The notes under the pieces are model-generated. The model searched no databases, had not been told where the DNA came from, and saw only the letters and a list, made by a program, of their open reading frames with translations. 8,778 bases of DNA from Spirochaetes bacterium ADurb.Bin110 (GTDB lineage Bacteria > Spirochaetota > Spirochaetia > Treponematales > Rectinemataceae), in NCBI GenBank assembly GCA_002070755.1, contig MWDY01000004.1, positions 1 through 8,778 of the forward strand. The letters run 5' to 3'. A program made the position numbers and the translations under genes. Positions 1 to 6,007 of the stretch are shown piece by piece (position 1 is the stretch's first letter; the number at the start of each line of letters is the position of its first letter).

Positions 1-111
1 AATGCCTATGACCCGGCATCGTATGATATTACCATCAATGTTGCTCAGTTTACAAAAGAGCAGGTAGCCCAGATTGGTATAGCAGGATTAAAAGTGCGAA
101 AGCTTATATAA
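1..111 (+). CDS. C-terminal fragment of a possible cytidylate-kinase-like protein
   Basis: An open frame entering from outside the window reads 36 codons and ends at TAA (109-111), directly before a strong terminator, so it is the true 3' end of a gene. The tail contains a DPASYDITINV segment followed by an amphipathic helix (TKEQVAQIGIAGLKV). This resembles the DPxxYDxxxN-plus-helix end of cytidylate-kinase-like P-loop proteins as I remember them. That likeness is from memory and rests on few residues. No nucleotide-binding motif is inside the window, so the function is a weak guess. What is firm is only that a plus-strand coding region ends here. Confidence 0.5.
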   Translation, partial: NAYDPASYDITINVAQFTKEQVAQIGIAGLKVRKLI

Positions 112-112
112 C

Positions 113-144
113 AAAAGGAGTTGCCCTGTGGGCAACTCCTTTTT
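113..144. terminator. Strong bidirectional rho-independent terminator
   Basis: A perfect 14-bp inverted repeat (AAAAGGAGTTGCCC at 113-126 and its complement at 130-143) encloses a 3-base TGT loop. A T run follows on the plus strand (140-144) and a matching T run follows when read on the minus strand. It starts two bases after the stop of the upstream plus-strand gene and lies about 40 bases beyond the stop of the convergent minus-strand gene. It can therefore terminate both. Confidence 0.95.
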
Positions 145-185
145 ATTGGTATTTTAACAACTGTTATTGTATCTGAATTGGCAAA

Positions 186-776
186 CTACTTTCTTTTCCC
201 TTTCAATTCAAATACTTCACGTAAGATGGGAGTACCATTGTTATCAAAAACAAGGATAGTAACATAATTAAAAAATAGAAAATCTTTCCTGTATGGTGCC
301 AGATTGGTAGATCTAACAAGTACTATATCATTTACCGGTAGATGATATAGTTTCCCTGTTAATGGATCAATGCCAGATTTTGTATTCTTTGGATATGCTT
401 TAAGCTTATTGCCTCCTTTCCCGTCAGGATACTGGTAATTTGCAATATCATCTGGAAAAGGAACAAAGTTTCTAACTCTTTCTTTTTCAGGTATTGGCAT
501 CTCAAAACTTGATTTTGTTTTTTCCTCTTTTTCATAGGTAGCAATAATATTGACATACACATCCATAGGATCATCGGTTAAGTTTTCCAGTATTGCTTCA
601 ACCTCCAGTACCTCCCCCTTACCGGTGAGATCAACCTTTTTATTAAAATAAACATCTTTTATCCGCACCTTATTGCTATATAAGGATTGTACTGGAATAT
701 CAACACTCTGAGTGTTCTGAGCAAGCAATGTGGAAGCCACCAGTACAAAGCATAGACACATAATTTTTTTTGTCAT
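186..776 (-). CDS. Secreted/periplasmic protein of unknown function
   Basis: This encodes 196 residues. The start is placed at the ATG at 776 because an AGGTGG ribosome site (782-787) lies five bases upstream; a TTG five codons earlier would put that site inside the gene. Residues 1-20 form a signal peptide: a basic start (MTKK), a hydrophobic core, and a likely signal peptidase I cut after LLA. There is no lipobox cysteine, so the mature protein should be soluble in the periplasm or exported. The mature part looks beta-rich, with alternating hydrophobic residues (e.g. VLEVEAILENL, NYVTILVFDNNG), suggesting an immunoglobulin-like or beta-sandwich fold. I recognise no family. It lies 123 bases downstream of the inositol-monophosphatase gene on the same strand with no clear terminator between, so co-transcription is possible. 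The sequence does not show a functional link. Confidence 0.8.
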   Translation of the reverse strand: MTKKIMCLCFVLVASTLLAQNTQSVDIPVQSLYSNKVRIKDVYFNKKVDLTGKGEVLEVEAILENLTDDPMDVYVNIIATYEKEEKTKSSFEMPIPEKERVRNFVPFPDDIANYQYPDGKGGNKLKAYPKNTKSGIDPLTGKLYHLPVNDIVLVRSTNLAPYRKDFLFFNYVTILVFDNNGTPILREVFELKGKRK

Positions 777-781
777 ATAAG

Positions 782-787
782 CCACCT
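782..787 (-). promoter_or_regulatory. Ribosome binding site fixing the start of the secreted protein
   Basis: AGGTGG on the minus strand lies five bases before the ATG at 776. This favours that ATG over the in-frame TTG at 791. Confidence 0.7.
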
Positions 788-899
788 GCAATCATAATTG
801 TTAACCATCACAACCCATAGTGGGTAGACAGTTTTACTATAATTATCCTTACCCATTTATCGGGCATTTTTTTAATAAAATTGAGCAGAATACCGTACC

Positions 900-1685
900 C
901 TATTTATTGATGAGTTCCAGCAACTGTTGATGAATCAGTCCATTGGTAGCGCAGATTTCAGGAAATTCCGGATCAAATGTGTTGCCGTTATATTGTGTCA
1001 CCATGCCGCCAGCTTCCTCAACCAGTAAAGCGCCAGCGGTCATATCCCATGGGTATAACAGTGGTTCCCAGTAGCCGTCAAATCTTCCACATGCAACATA
1101 CGACAAATCAATCGCAGCAGACCCCATACGACGAATACCCTGAACATGTGGCAATACATTATTAAATTGCTTTGCATTATTGCATGAAGGATCGTCCTTT
1201 TTATACGGAAAGCCAGTAGCAATGATCGATATTCCTATATCGTTTATTTGCGATACATAGATACGTTTTTCATTTAAATACGCTCCACCACCTTTCCATG
1301 CATAAAAACATTCATCCCTGAGCGGCTCATACACAACGCCGGCAACCGCCGCTTCCAGCGCTTTTGAATACAGTGCAATGGTAACACAAAACCATGGGAT
1401 TTTATGAGCAAAATTATTTGTTGCATCCAGAGGGTCAACATACCATATATACTCACCATCAGCACATTCCAGACCCCCTTCTTCCGCAACTATAGCAAAG
1501 TCCGGGAATTGTTCTTTAAGCTTACTTACAATATATTTTTCTGACTCGTAGTCAATATCCGTAACCAGATTTGTTCTGCTTTTATAATCTATAGTTATAT
1601 CATCGCGATAATACCCTTCAACAATAATTGCACCTGCCTGTTTGCATAGAGCAATGGCATATTGTGTAATGGTGTGATAGTCCAT
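900..1685 (-). CDS. Inositol monophosphatase family protein (SuhB-like)
   Basis: This 261-residue protein has the usual length and motif order of Mg-dependent inositol-1-phosphatases, cytoplasmic enzymes that release phosphate from inositol phosphate or related sugar phosphates. The visible metal-site motifs are AEEGG (Glu68/Glu69), DPLDATNNF (Asp84, Asp87) and PWDMTAG (Asp213). The region between them keeps the family pattern (AGVVYEPLRDE, GSAAIDLSYVACGRFDGYWE). The start is the ATG at 1685, ten bases downstream of an AGGAGGT site; the frame stays open to 1847, but no family-like sequence occurs there. One oddity is Ala88 where the family almost always has Gly (DPxDGT). Substrate specificity in this family cannot be read from sequence, so it could be a suhB-type, histidinol-phosphate or nucleotide phosphatase. 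Confidence 0.93.
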   Translation of the reverse strand: MDYHTITQYAIALCKQAGAIIVEGYYRDDITIDYKSRTNLVTDIDYESEKYIVSKLKEQFPDFAIVAEEGGLECADGEYIWYVDPLDATNNFAHKIPWFCVTIALYSKALEAAVAGVVYEPLRDECFYAWKGGGAYLNEKRIYVSQINDIGISIIATGFPYKKDDPSCNNAKQFNNVLPHVQGIRRMGSAAIDLSYVACGRFDGYWEPLLYPWDMTAGALLVEEAGGMVTQYNGNTFDPEFPEICATNGLIHQQLLELINK

Positions 1686-2001
1686 GGTATATGCTACCTC
1701 CTGCATGATATAATCAACTGTCCATGAAAATCGTATGCCAGCTATCGTACCTTTAAGTGGCGTTGTTTGTTGATAGCCTGTTTTACTGTTCACTGTCAAA
1801 TAATTTTTACCTGCTACAACATATACAGTAACTATCGCCATAATCATTGTTTACTTTACAGCCGGCAATATTAAAGTATTGACAACAACCCTCACAATGC
1901 AACCAAAAATTACCTTCAAGTTTTTGCTAAAAAAAGCCAATAATAACTCTGTAGAGGCAACTCAGCAGGTTGTGACTTTACTATTGTCCAGGGGGAAATC
2001 C
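1686..2001. other. Divergent intergenic region, 316 bases
   Basis: This AT-rich gap separates the minus-strand phosphatase from the plus-strand ATP-grasp gene and should hold both promoters. On the minus strand, TTGACA (1794-1799) is followed after 18 bases by TATCAA (1770-1775), a plausible but imperfect promoter for the phosphatase. On the plus strand a TTGACA at 1879-1884 has no good -10 partner. Both flanking frames stay open into the gap, but neither extension has a ribosome site or family-like sequence. I see no RNA gene. Confidence 0.45.
1696..1702 (-). promoter_or_regulatory. Ribosome binding site fixing the start of the IMPase gene
   Basis: A full AGGAGGT on the minus strand lies ten bases before the ATG at 1685. 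The in-frame upstream ATG at 1706 would put this site inside the coding sequence, so the downstream start is preferred. Confidence 0.75.
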
Positions 2002-2517
2002 ATGAAAAAAACGATTATGGTGATTGGTGGCGGTTTATTACAGGTGCCCATTATACAGACGGCTCAAAAAATGGGATTGCGGGTGATAGTTACTGATTAT
2101 AATCCCAATGCCCTGGGTATGAAATATGCCGATATTCCTATTGTCATGAGCACCCGTGATATTGAAGGTTCTGTACGTGTTGCAAAAAAACAAAATGAGA
2201 TAACCCCCATATCCGGTGTCCTTACCGCTGGCACCGATGCTTCCGTTACTGTTGCAGCAGTAGCAAATGCCCTTAACCTCCCCGGTATAAAATTTGAAGA
2301 TGCCATTGCAGCCACTAATAAGATAAAGATGCGTAGCCGATTCTTTGAGCATGGCGTGCCATCACCTCACTTTTTCCCGGTTTGGTCGCTCTCTGACGCA
2401 AAAAAAGCAAGCAGGGTATTGGGTTTTCCGCTTGTCATTCGCTGGATTCAGGCTTTCCAAAATCCTCGACGAACCAGGGTTCTAGATCGTAGGCATAATC
2501 GCAAAGGTAAGCGGTGA
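2002..2517 (+). CDS. ATP-grasp family protein, truncated by sequence join
   Basis: The start is the ATG at 2002, preceded five bases upstream by AGGGGGA (1990-1996). The N-terminus (MKKTIMVIGGGLLQVPIIQ) is the glycine-rich Rossmann-like pre-ATP-grasp domain seen in PurK/PurT- and carbamoyl-phosphate-synthase-like ligases. It continues through TDYNPNALGMKYAD, then TNKIKMRSRFFEHGVPSP (about residues 106-123), which opens the ATP-grasp domain, and GFPLVIR (about residues 141-147). In intact proteins that last motif continues into the ATP-binding beta strand (usually K-P) and a further 200 or more residues with the Mg ligands. Here the homologous sequence stops near 2442, and the remaining 25 codons are antisense to the neighbouring hydrolase gene, ending at TGA (2515-2517). 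The product cannot bind ATP as a family member would. Which amine-carboxylate ligation the parent performed is not recognisable. Confidence 0.8.
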   Translation: MKKTIMVIGGGLLQVPIIQTAQKMGLRVIVTDYNPNALGMKYADIPIVMSTRDIEGSVRVAKKQNEITPISGVLTAGTDASVTVAAVANALNLPGIKFEDAIAATNKIKMRSRFFEHGVPSPHFFPVWSLSDAKKASRVLGFPLVIRWIQAFQNPRRTRVLDRRHNRKGKR

Positions 2518-4132
2518 TCTCATCGCGGCCAAAGATGTCGTAGCGATATGAACCAAAGCTTTCTCTGGCTTTGGCATCGACCCATTCTCGTCCCGACCGC
2601 AAATCGACGAGGCTCGATATGCTTCCAGATTCGGCATCAACAAATACCCTTATAAGACCATTGTCGAGTACGTTTTTTCTTCCTTCCTTTCGCGCTATGG
2701 GCTGAGAAGCAGTATTTGGCTTCTCTGCCTTCTCTACAATCTCGATGTTTCGAAGACCGAGAGGCGGAATTGTTCCGATATCGGCCCAAAGCTCGGCATC
2801 CAGCCTTACAGTCGGGCATAGTTGGCCCTCTACAAGTACCTGAGCGCTATCCGACATCTGGCCTAGCCTGACAAGCCCTGTATGCTCCCAGAGCTGATGG
2901 TTTCGGACTGAATAATGGCAGCCCAGCTTTTCGCAACCCAAGCGAGCAGAATCACTGCTTTCTAGTGATTCTTCTAGCGATTTGACCGCTGCAACTAATC
3001 GATCTGCCATAGCAGCCTTCTCTCGCCAGGATCCCATTATCCTGCCCCAGGCACCACCCTCGAGAAGCTGGGTGAATCGACCCTTGTCATAGACACGCCC
3101 CCCCTCGGCTAGCGGATTCAGCGCCAGCTTTGTATCGAGCCCCCATGTATGCTCACCGAAAAGCGAAATCGCCTCATAGGCATCGCGTATCATAGCGGAA
3201 AAGCCATCGGGAGGACTGCCCTTGAATTCGAGCCCTTCTAGCGCCTCATAGCTCTCTAGTGAAGCAAGCCGCTCTCGGAACCGCCGGATGATTCCTAGTT
3301 CCTCAGGCATCGTTGCGATACCATGGATCCAGCTGTCCGCTAGGTCAGAACGCACCACGGGTAGTTCTAGCCTGAGATCTCGGAGCGCAATGGCAAAATC
3401 GTCAAGGCTCCCCACAACGACATCTATTCCAGGATAAGCGGCCTCTATCTTAGCTACTGCATCGGTAATCGCTTCTGCTGGCTGGGGACCTCCATTGTCA
3501 GAGGCGTGGATTAGAGCTAGCCAGATAGGAAATTCGTATCCCGGAGGTGGAAGAATCGGCGAACCATACCCTCCTTTGGAATACATGGTCGTTATTCGAG
3601 TGTGATCTGGCCCTTCCCAATCAAAAAGTATGGGAACATGGGGCGGGGTTGAGCATGCATTGCAGCCTATATATAGGAAAGATACGCCAGAGGCGACCAT
3701 AAGAGTTGGAAGTATGCTCGTATGTCCTGGAACATCTGTCATCTTGGCCGCAATGGACCGCCTTCCAAAGCGTCGAGAAAGACGATATGCAGGCAGCATA
3801 GCCCTAATATAGTCCTCTACCCCGAATAACTCAGTATGGGTGGTGAAGGGAAGAGCATGCCAGGTTATGTATCCTTCGGCCACCACCCCTTCAAGCTGCT
3901 TACCGAGCCTGGTACCTTCGAGCCGTTTAAGAGCATTTTCAAGCGGCCATGCAGGTAGAGTCCAAGTAAAGCGGCGATTAGGCCCAAAATCTTTGCTTTT
4001 CTCAATAGCATCGAGTGCCTGCGGAATGAGGTTCCAAGCGAGGTCAGACTGCACATCCTCCATCGTACCAGTAAAACCGTTATCGAAGTGCGTCGAGAAA
4101 ACGATGAATACTTTCTTGAGTGCCTTACTCAT
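2435..4132 (-). CDS. GH38-like / DUF5054-like glycoside hydrolase, C-terminally truncated
   Basis: This encodes 565 residues with no signal peptide, so it is a cytoplasmic enzyme. It has the layout of alpha-mannosidase-like (GH38-fold) hydrolases and is closest in my memory to the uncharacterised DUF5054 group. The possible zinc and catalytic residues are present in order: His15 and Asp17 in STHFDNG (the H-x-D motif), Asp133 in TDVPGHT (position of the GH38 nucleophile/zinc ligand) and His270 in DLADSWIHG. The start at 4132 overlaps the stop of the second permease by ATGA, which implies translational coupling and a role in breaking down the imported sugar. The C-terminus ends in foreign sequence (the final three or four residues and the TGA at 2435-2437), so part of the C-terminal beta domain is missing; intact relatives run somewhat longer. 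The substrate is unknown; a mannose-containing or other alpha-linked oligosaccharide is an inference. Confidence 0.82.
   Translation of the reverse strand: MSKALKKVFIVFSTHFDNGFTGTMEDVQSDLAWNLIPQALDAIEKSKDFGPNRRFTWTLPAWPLENALKRLEGTRLGKQLEGVVAEGYITWHALPFTTHTELFGVEDYIRAMLPAYRLSRRFGRRSIAAKMTDVPGHTSILPTLMVASGVSFLYIGCNACSTPPHVPILFDWEGPDHTRITTMYSKGGYGSPILPPPGYEFPIWLALIHASDNGGPQPAEAITDAVAKIEAAYPGIDVVVGSLDDFAIALRDLRLELPVVRSDLADSWIHGIATMPEELGIIRRFRERLASLESYEALEGLEFKGSPPDGFSAMIRDAYEAISLFGEHTWGLDTKLALNPLAEGGRVYDKGRFTQLLEGGAWGRIMGSWREKAAMADRLVAAVKSLEESLESSDSARLGCEKLGCHYSVRNHQLWEHTGLVRLGQMSDSAQVLVEGQLCPTVRLDAELWADIGTIPPLGLRNIEIVEKAEKPNTASQPIARKEGRKNVLDNGLIRVFVDAESGSISSLVDLRSGREWVDAKARESFGSYRYDIFGRDEITAYLCDYAYDLEPWFVEDFGKPESSE
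2437..2455. other. Join between two sequence blocks (recombination point or assembly chimera)
   Basis: To the left, plus-strand ATP-grasp homology runs to GFPLVIR (ending 2442). To the right, minus-strand hydrolase homology is readable up to about DFGKP (about 2450). The two converging genes are interrupted at the same few bases, and base composition and codon style change across this point. No transposase, terminal inverted repeat or tRNA attachment site is visible at the join. Confidence 0.75.
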
Positions 4133-5034
4133 CCCTTGACCGCTCCTGCTGTGAGGCCGCGCACGAAATATCGCTGGAGAAGAAAAAACACCACAAGAGG
4201 TATGGACATCGACACGAAAGCACCCGAGGCAAGGAGGTTCCATTCAGAGCCATACTGACCTAAGAGCCCTTGCAGTGCCACCGTAAGCGGAAACTTCTTA
4301 GGATTCTGAAGTAACACAAGAGCATTCATGAGATCGTTCCAGACCCACACAAATTGAAAGATTCCGAGAGATGCAATGGCAGGTACCGAAAGAGGGATTA
4401 CGATCTTGCAGAAAATACTGAATTCGGAATGACCATCTATCCTTGCAGCTTCAAGGAGTTCCTTAGGCAATTCGGCAAAGAAAGTGCGCAGGAGAAAAAT
4501 AGCAAAAGGAAGTCCATACGCTGTGTGGGCAAGCCATATCGATATCCAACTTCCTGTCATGTGAAAACGGCTCTGCATTCGAAGAACGGGAACCCAAGTT
4601 GTCTGAAGCGGGAGGACAAGGATCGCTATCACCGAGAAAAAGACGAAGTTCCTGCCTCTAAAATTCATACAGGCTAGGGCATAAGCCGCCAATGCCCCAA
4701 GTGCAATGGGCAAAATAGTGGAAGGAATAGTGATGATAAAGCTATTCAAGAAGTTGGTCGAGAAATTATGTGAGCCAAGGACTGTCGAATAATTTTCTAT
4801 GGTAAATCTCGGCACAGCAAATATGCGCCACCAGCCGCTGGTGGCAATGTCCGACTGGGGCCGTAGCGATGTTATAAAAAGGCCAAAAGCGGGGATGAAC
4901 CAAATTAGAGCCAGAGCAATCATTATGATCGTCCTAAGGGCGCGGCCCCATGCGCGGCGGGAAGAAGCGGATCGGCGAGAGAAAGCTATCTGGTGAGCCG
5001 AAGCTTGTTGATAAGAGGAAACTTGCGGGCTCAT
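4129..5034 (-). CDS. Carbohydrate ABC transporter permease (MalG type)
   Basis: This is a 301-residue inner-membrane permease of the binding-protein-dependent sugar transporter family (CUT1). After a hydrophilic, Arg/Ser-rich N-terminal tail of about 32 residues it shows six hydrophobic stretches, the first at about residues 33-55 and the last near 270-290. The cytoplasmic EAA loop that docks the ATPase is clear: EAARIDGHSEFSIFCKIVIPL, with Glu195, Gly201 and Pro214. The order (second permease, C-terminal RGLTAGAVKG) matches MalG/UgpE-type partners. The start overlaps the stop of the first permease (ATGA), with an AGGAGA ribosome site upstream. It should form a heterodimer with the first permease. 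The transported sugar cannot be read from it. Confidence 0.95.
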   Translation of the reverse strand: MSPQVSSYQQASAHQIAFSRRSASSRRAWGRALRTIIMIALALIWFIPAFGLFITSLRPQSDIATSGWWRIFAVPRFTIENYSTVLGSHNFSTNFLNSFIITIPSTILPIALGALAAYALACMNFRGRNFVFFSVIAILVLPLQTTWVPVLRMQSRFHMTGSWISIWLAHTAYGLPFAIFLLRTFFAELPKELLEAARIDGHSEFSIFCKIVIPLSVPAIASLGIFQFVWVWNDLMNALVLLQNPKKFPLTVALQGLLGQYGSEWNLLASGAFVSMSIPLVVFFLLQRYFVRGLTAGAVKG

Positions 5035-5939
5035 CGGTAACTCTCCTGAGCCTTGATTCTCCTAACCTGGAAAACCATAAAAGGAATAAGGAGAATTAGA
5101 AGGATCATGGCTATAGCGCTTCCATAGCCAACTAGATTGTTATTGAACACTTCCCAGTAGAAAGAAAAACCAATTGTGCGGCTCGAGCCCATAGGCCCGC
5201 CTCCGGTCATCACGAGAACCAGGTCTACCAGCTTTAAACTGTTGATTATCATCGTTATTGCTACGAATATTATCTGATCCTCTAGCATTGGCAGAGATAT
5301 CCGCCAGAAGCAGGTCCATGAGCTAGCGCCATCAACTTTGGCTGCTTCAAGAATCTCTCGATCGAGGGACTTGTAGGCTGCCGAAAGGACTGTCATCGAA
5401 AGCCCAGTCCATATCCATATTCCAGCCCCAATGAGGGCAATATTTACAATATCCGTCGAGCCCAACCATGGAATTGGCTTTTTGCCTGGACTTATGGAGC
5501 TTTTAATAGCATTTAGAAGGCCAATATGCGGGTCTGGGCTGTAGAGAAATCTGAAGATGACGGAGGCTGCAGTGGCAGAGATTATCATCGGGAGAAAAAT
5601 TAGCGACTTAAAAACCTTCTCTAACTTTAGTCCATCGGCTAGCACTGCAATAGCAAGCCCTATTACCACCGTACCACCCGCAAAGAACAGAATCCACAAA
5701 ATGTTGTTGATGAGCGCTCCAGAAGGCGGCCACTTAAGGTTTAGAAAAAGGCTATCGCCACCCCCAAGGAGCCGTGCGTAATTTGCAAGTCCCACAAAGC
5801 GCTTAGGAGAAAAACCTTGACCACCATAGAAACTCATAATTAGCGTACTCAAACATGGATAAACAAGATACGCGAAGAGGAGAATCAGGGCAGGCGCCAA
5901 GAACAACCAGCCCTGGATAGAATCTCGTTTGACCTTCAT
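5031..5939 (-). CDS. Carbohydrate ABC transporter permease (MalF/UgpA type)
   Basis: This is a 302-residue inner-membrane permease of the CUT1 sugar family. It starts with the typical WLFLAPALILLFAYLVYP first membrane segment (residues 11-28) and has six hydrophobic segments in all. The EAA loop EAAKVDGASSWTCFWRISLPML (Glu198, Gly204, Pro217) is where the ATPase docks. The MTGGGPMGSSRTIGFSFYWEVF segment is the conserved MTGGGP motif before the last helix. The ribosome site AGGAG abuts the ATG with no spacer, and a TAG stop lies two codons upstream, so no earlier in-frame start is available. The only nearby alternatives are TTG codons inside the first membrane helix. It overlaps the second permease by four bases. 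Confidence 0.95.
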   Translation of the reverse strand: MKVKRDSIQGWLFLAPALILLFAYLVYPCLSTLIMSFYGGQGFSPKRFVGLANYARLLGGGDSLFLNLKWPPSGALINNILWILFFAGGTVVIGLAIAVLADGLKLEKVFKSLIFLPMIISATAASVIFRFLYSPDPHIGLLNAIKSSISPGKKPIPWLGSTDIVNIALIGAGIWIWTGLSMTVLSAAYKSLDREILEAAKVDGASSWTCFWRISLPMLEDQIIFVAITMIINSLKLVDLVLVMTGGGPMGSSRTIGFSFYWEVFNNNLVGYGSAIAMILLILLIPFMVFQVRRIKAQESYR

Positions 5940-5944
5940 CTCCT
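5937..5944 (-). promoter_or_regulatory. Zero-spacer ribosome binding site of the first permease
   Basis: On the minus strand the sequence reads TAGGAGATG, so AGGAG directly touches the start codon. The usual spacer is 5-9 bases. This should lower initiation and keep permease levels below those of the binding protein. Confidence 0.55.
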
Positions 5945-5969
5945 AATACCAAACACCTTGCGGAACAGA

Positions 5970-5992
5970 CCGGCGCAGTCAAGCCGCGCCGG
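5970..5992 (-). promoter_or_regulatory. Intercistronic hairpin between binding-protein and permease genes
   Basis: CCGGCGC (5970-5976) and GCGCCGG (5986-5992) form a perfect 7-bp GC stem around a 9-base loop, in the 68-base gap after the binding-protein stop. No T run follows it on the transcribed minus strand, so it is not a standard terminator. In maltose-type operons, structures at this place protect the upstream message from 3' decay, which gives more binding protein than permease. That role here is inferred. Confidence 0.6.
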
Positions 5993-6007
5993 CAAAAAAA
6001 GCACCAA

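Noticed and set aside
813..825. Small ACCCA/TGGGT hairpin between the phosphatase and secreted-protein genes
   Set aside because: A 5-bp stem with no T run on either side is too weak to call a terminator.
1686..1847. 54-codon N-terminal extension of the phosphatase
   Set aside because: The AGGAGGT site before 1685 and the family's normal N-terminus support the shorter form; the extension has no ribosome site of its own.
1879..1884. TTGACA as a -35 for the ATP-grasp gene
   Set aside because: No acceptable -10 occurs 16-18 bases downstream, so I do not call a promoter.
1879..2001. 41-codon N-terminal extension of the ATP-grasp protein
   Set aside because: The Rossmann-like domain begins at MKKTIMVIGGG with a good ribosome site; the extension is low-complexity and unlike the family.
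3840..4139. 99-codon plus-strand open frame
   Set aside because: It is antisense to the hydrolase and lacks a ribosome site or family likeness; the same holds for the 107-codon frame at 4354-4677.
4133..4243. 37-codon N-terminal extension of the hydrolase
   Set aside because: It lies inside the second permease gene in another frame and reads Cys/Arg/Ser-rich sequence with no family likeness; the ATGA overlap start at 4132 fits the operon.
5970..6000. Hairpin plus A/T run as a terminator after the binding-protein gene
   Set aside because: On the transcribed minus strand the T run comes before the hairpin, not after it, and the order fits a terminator on neither strand.
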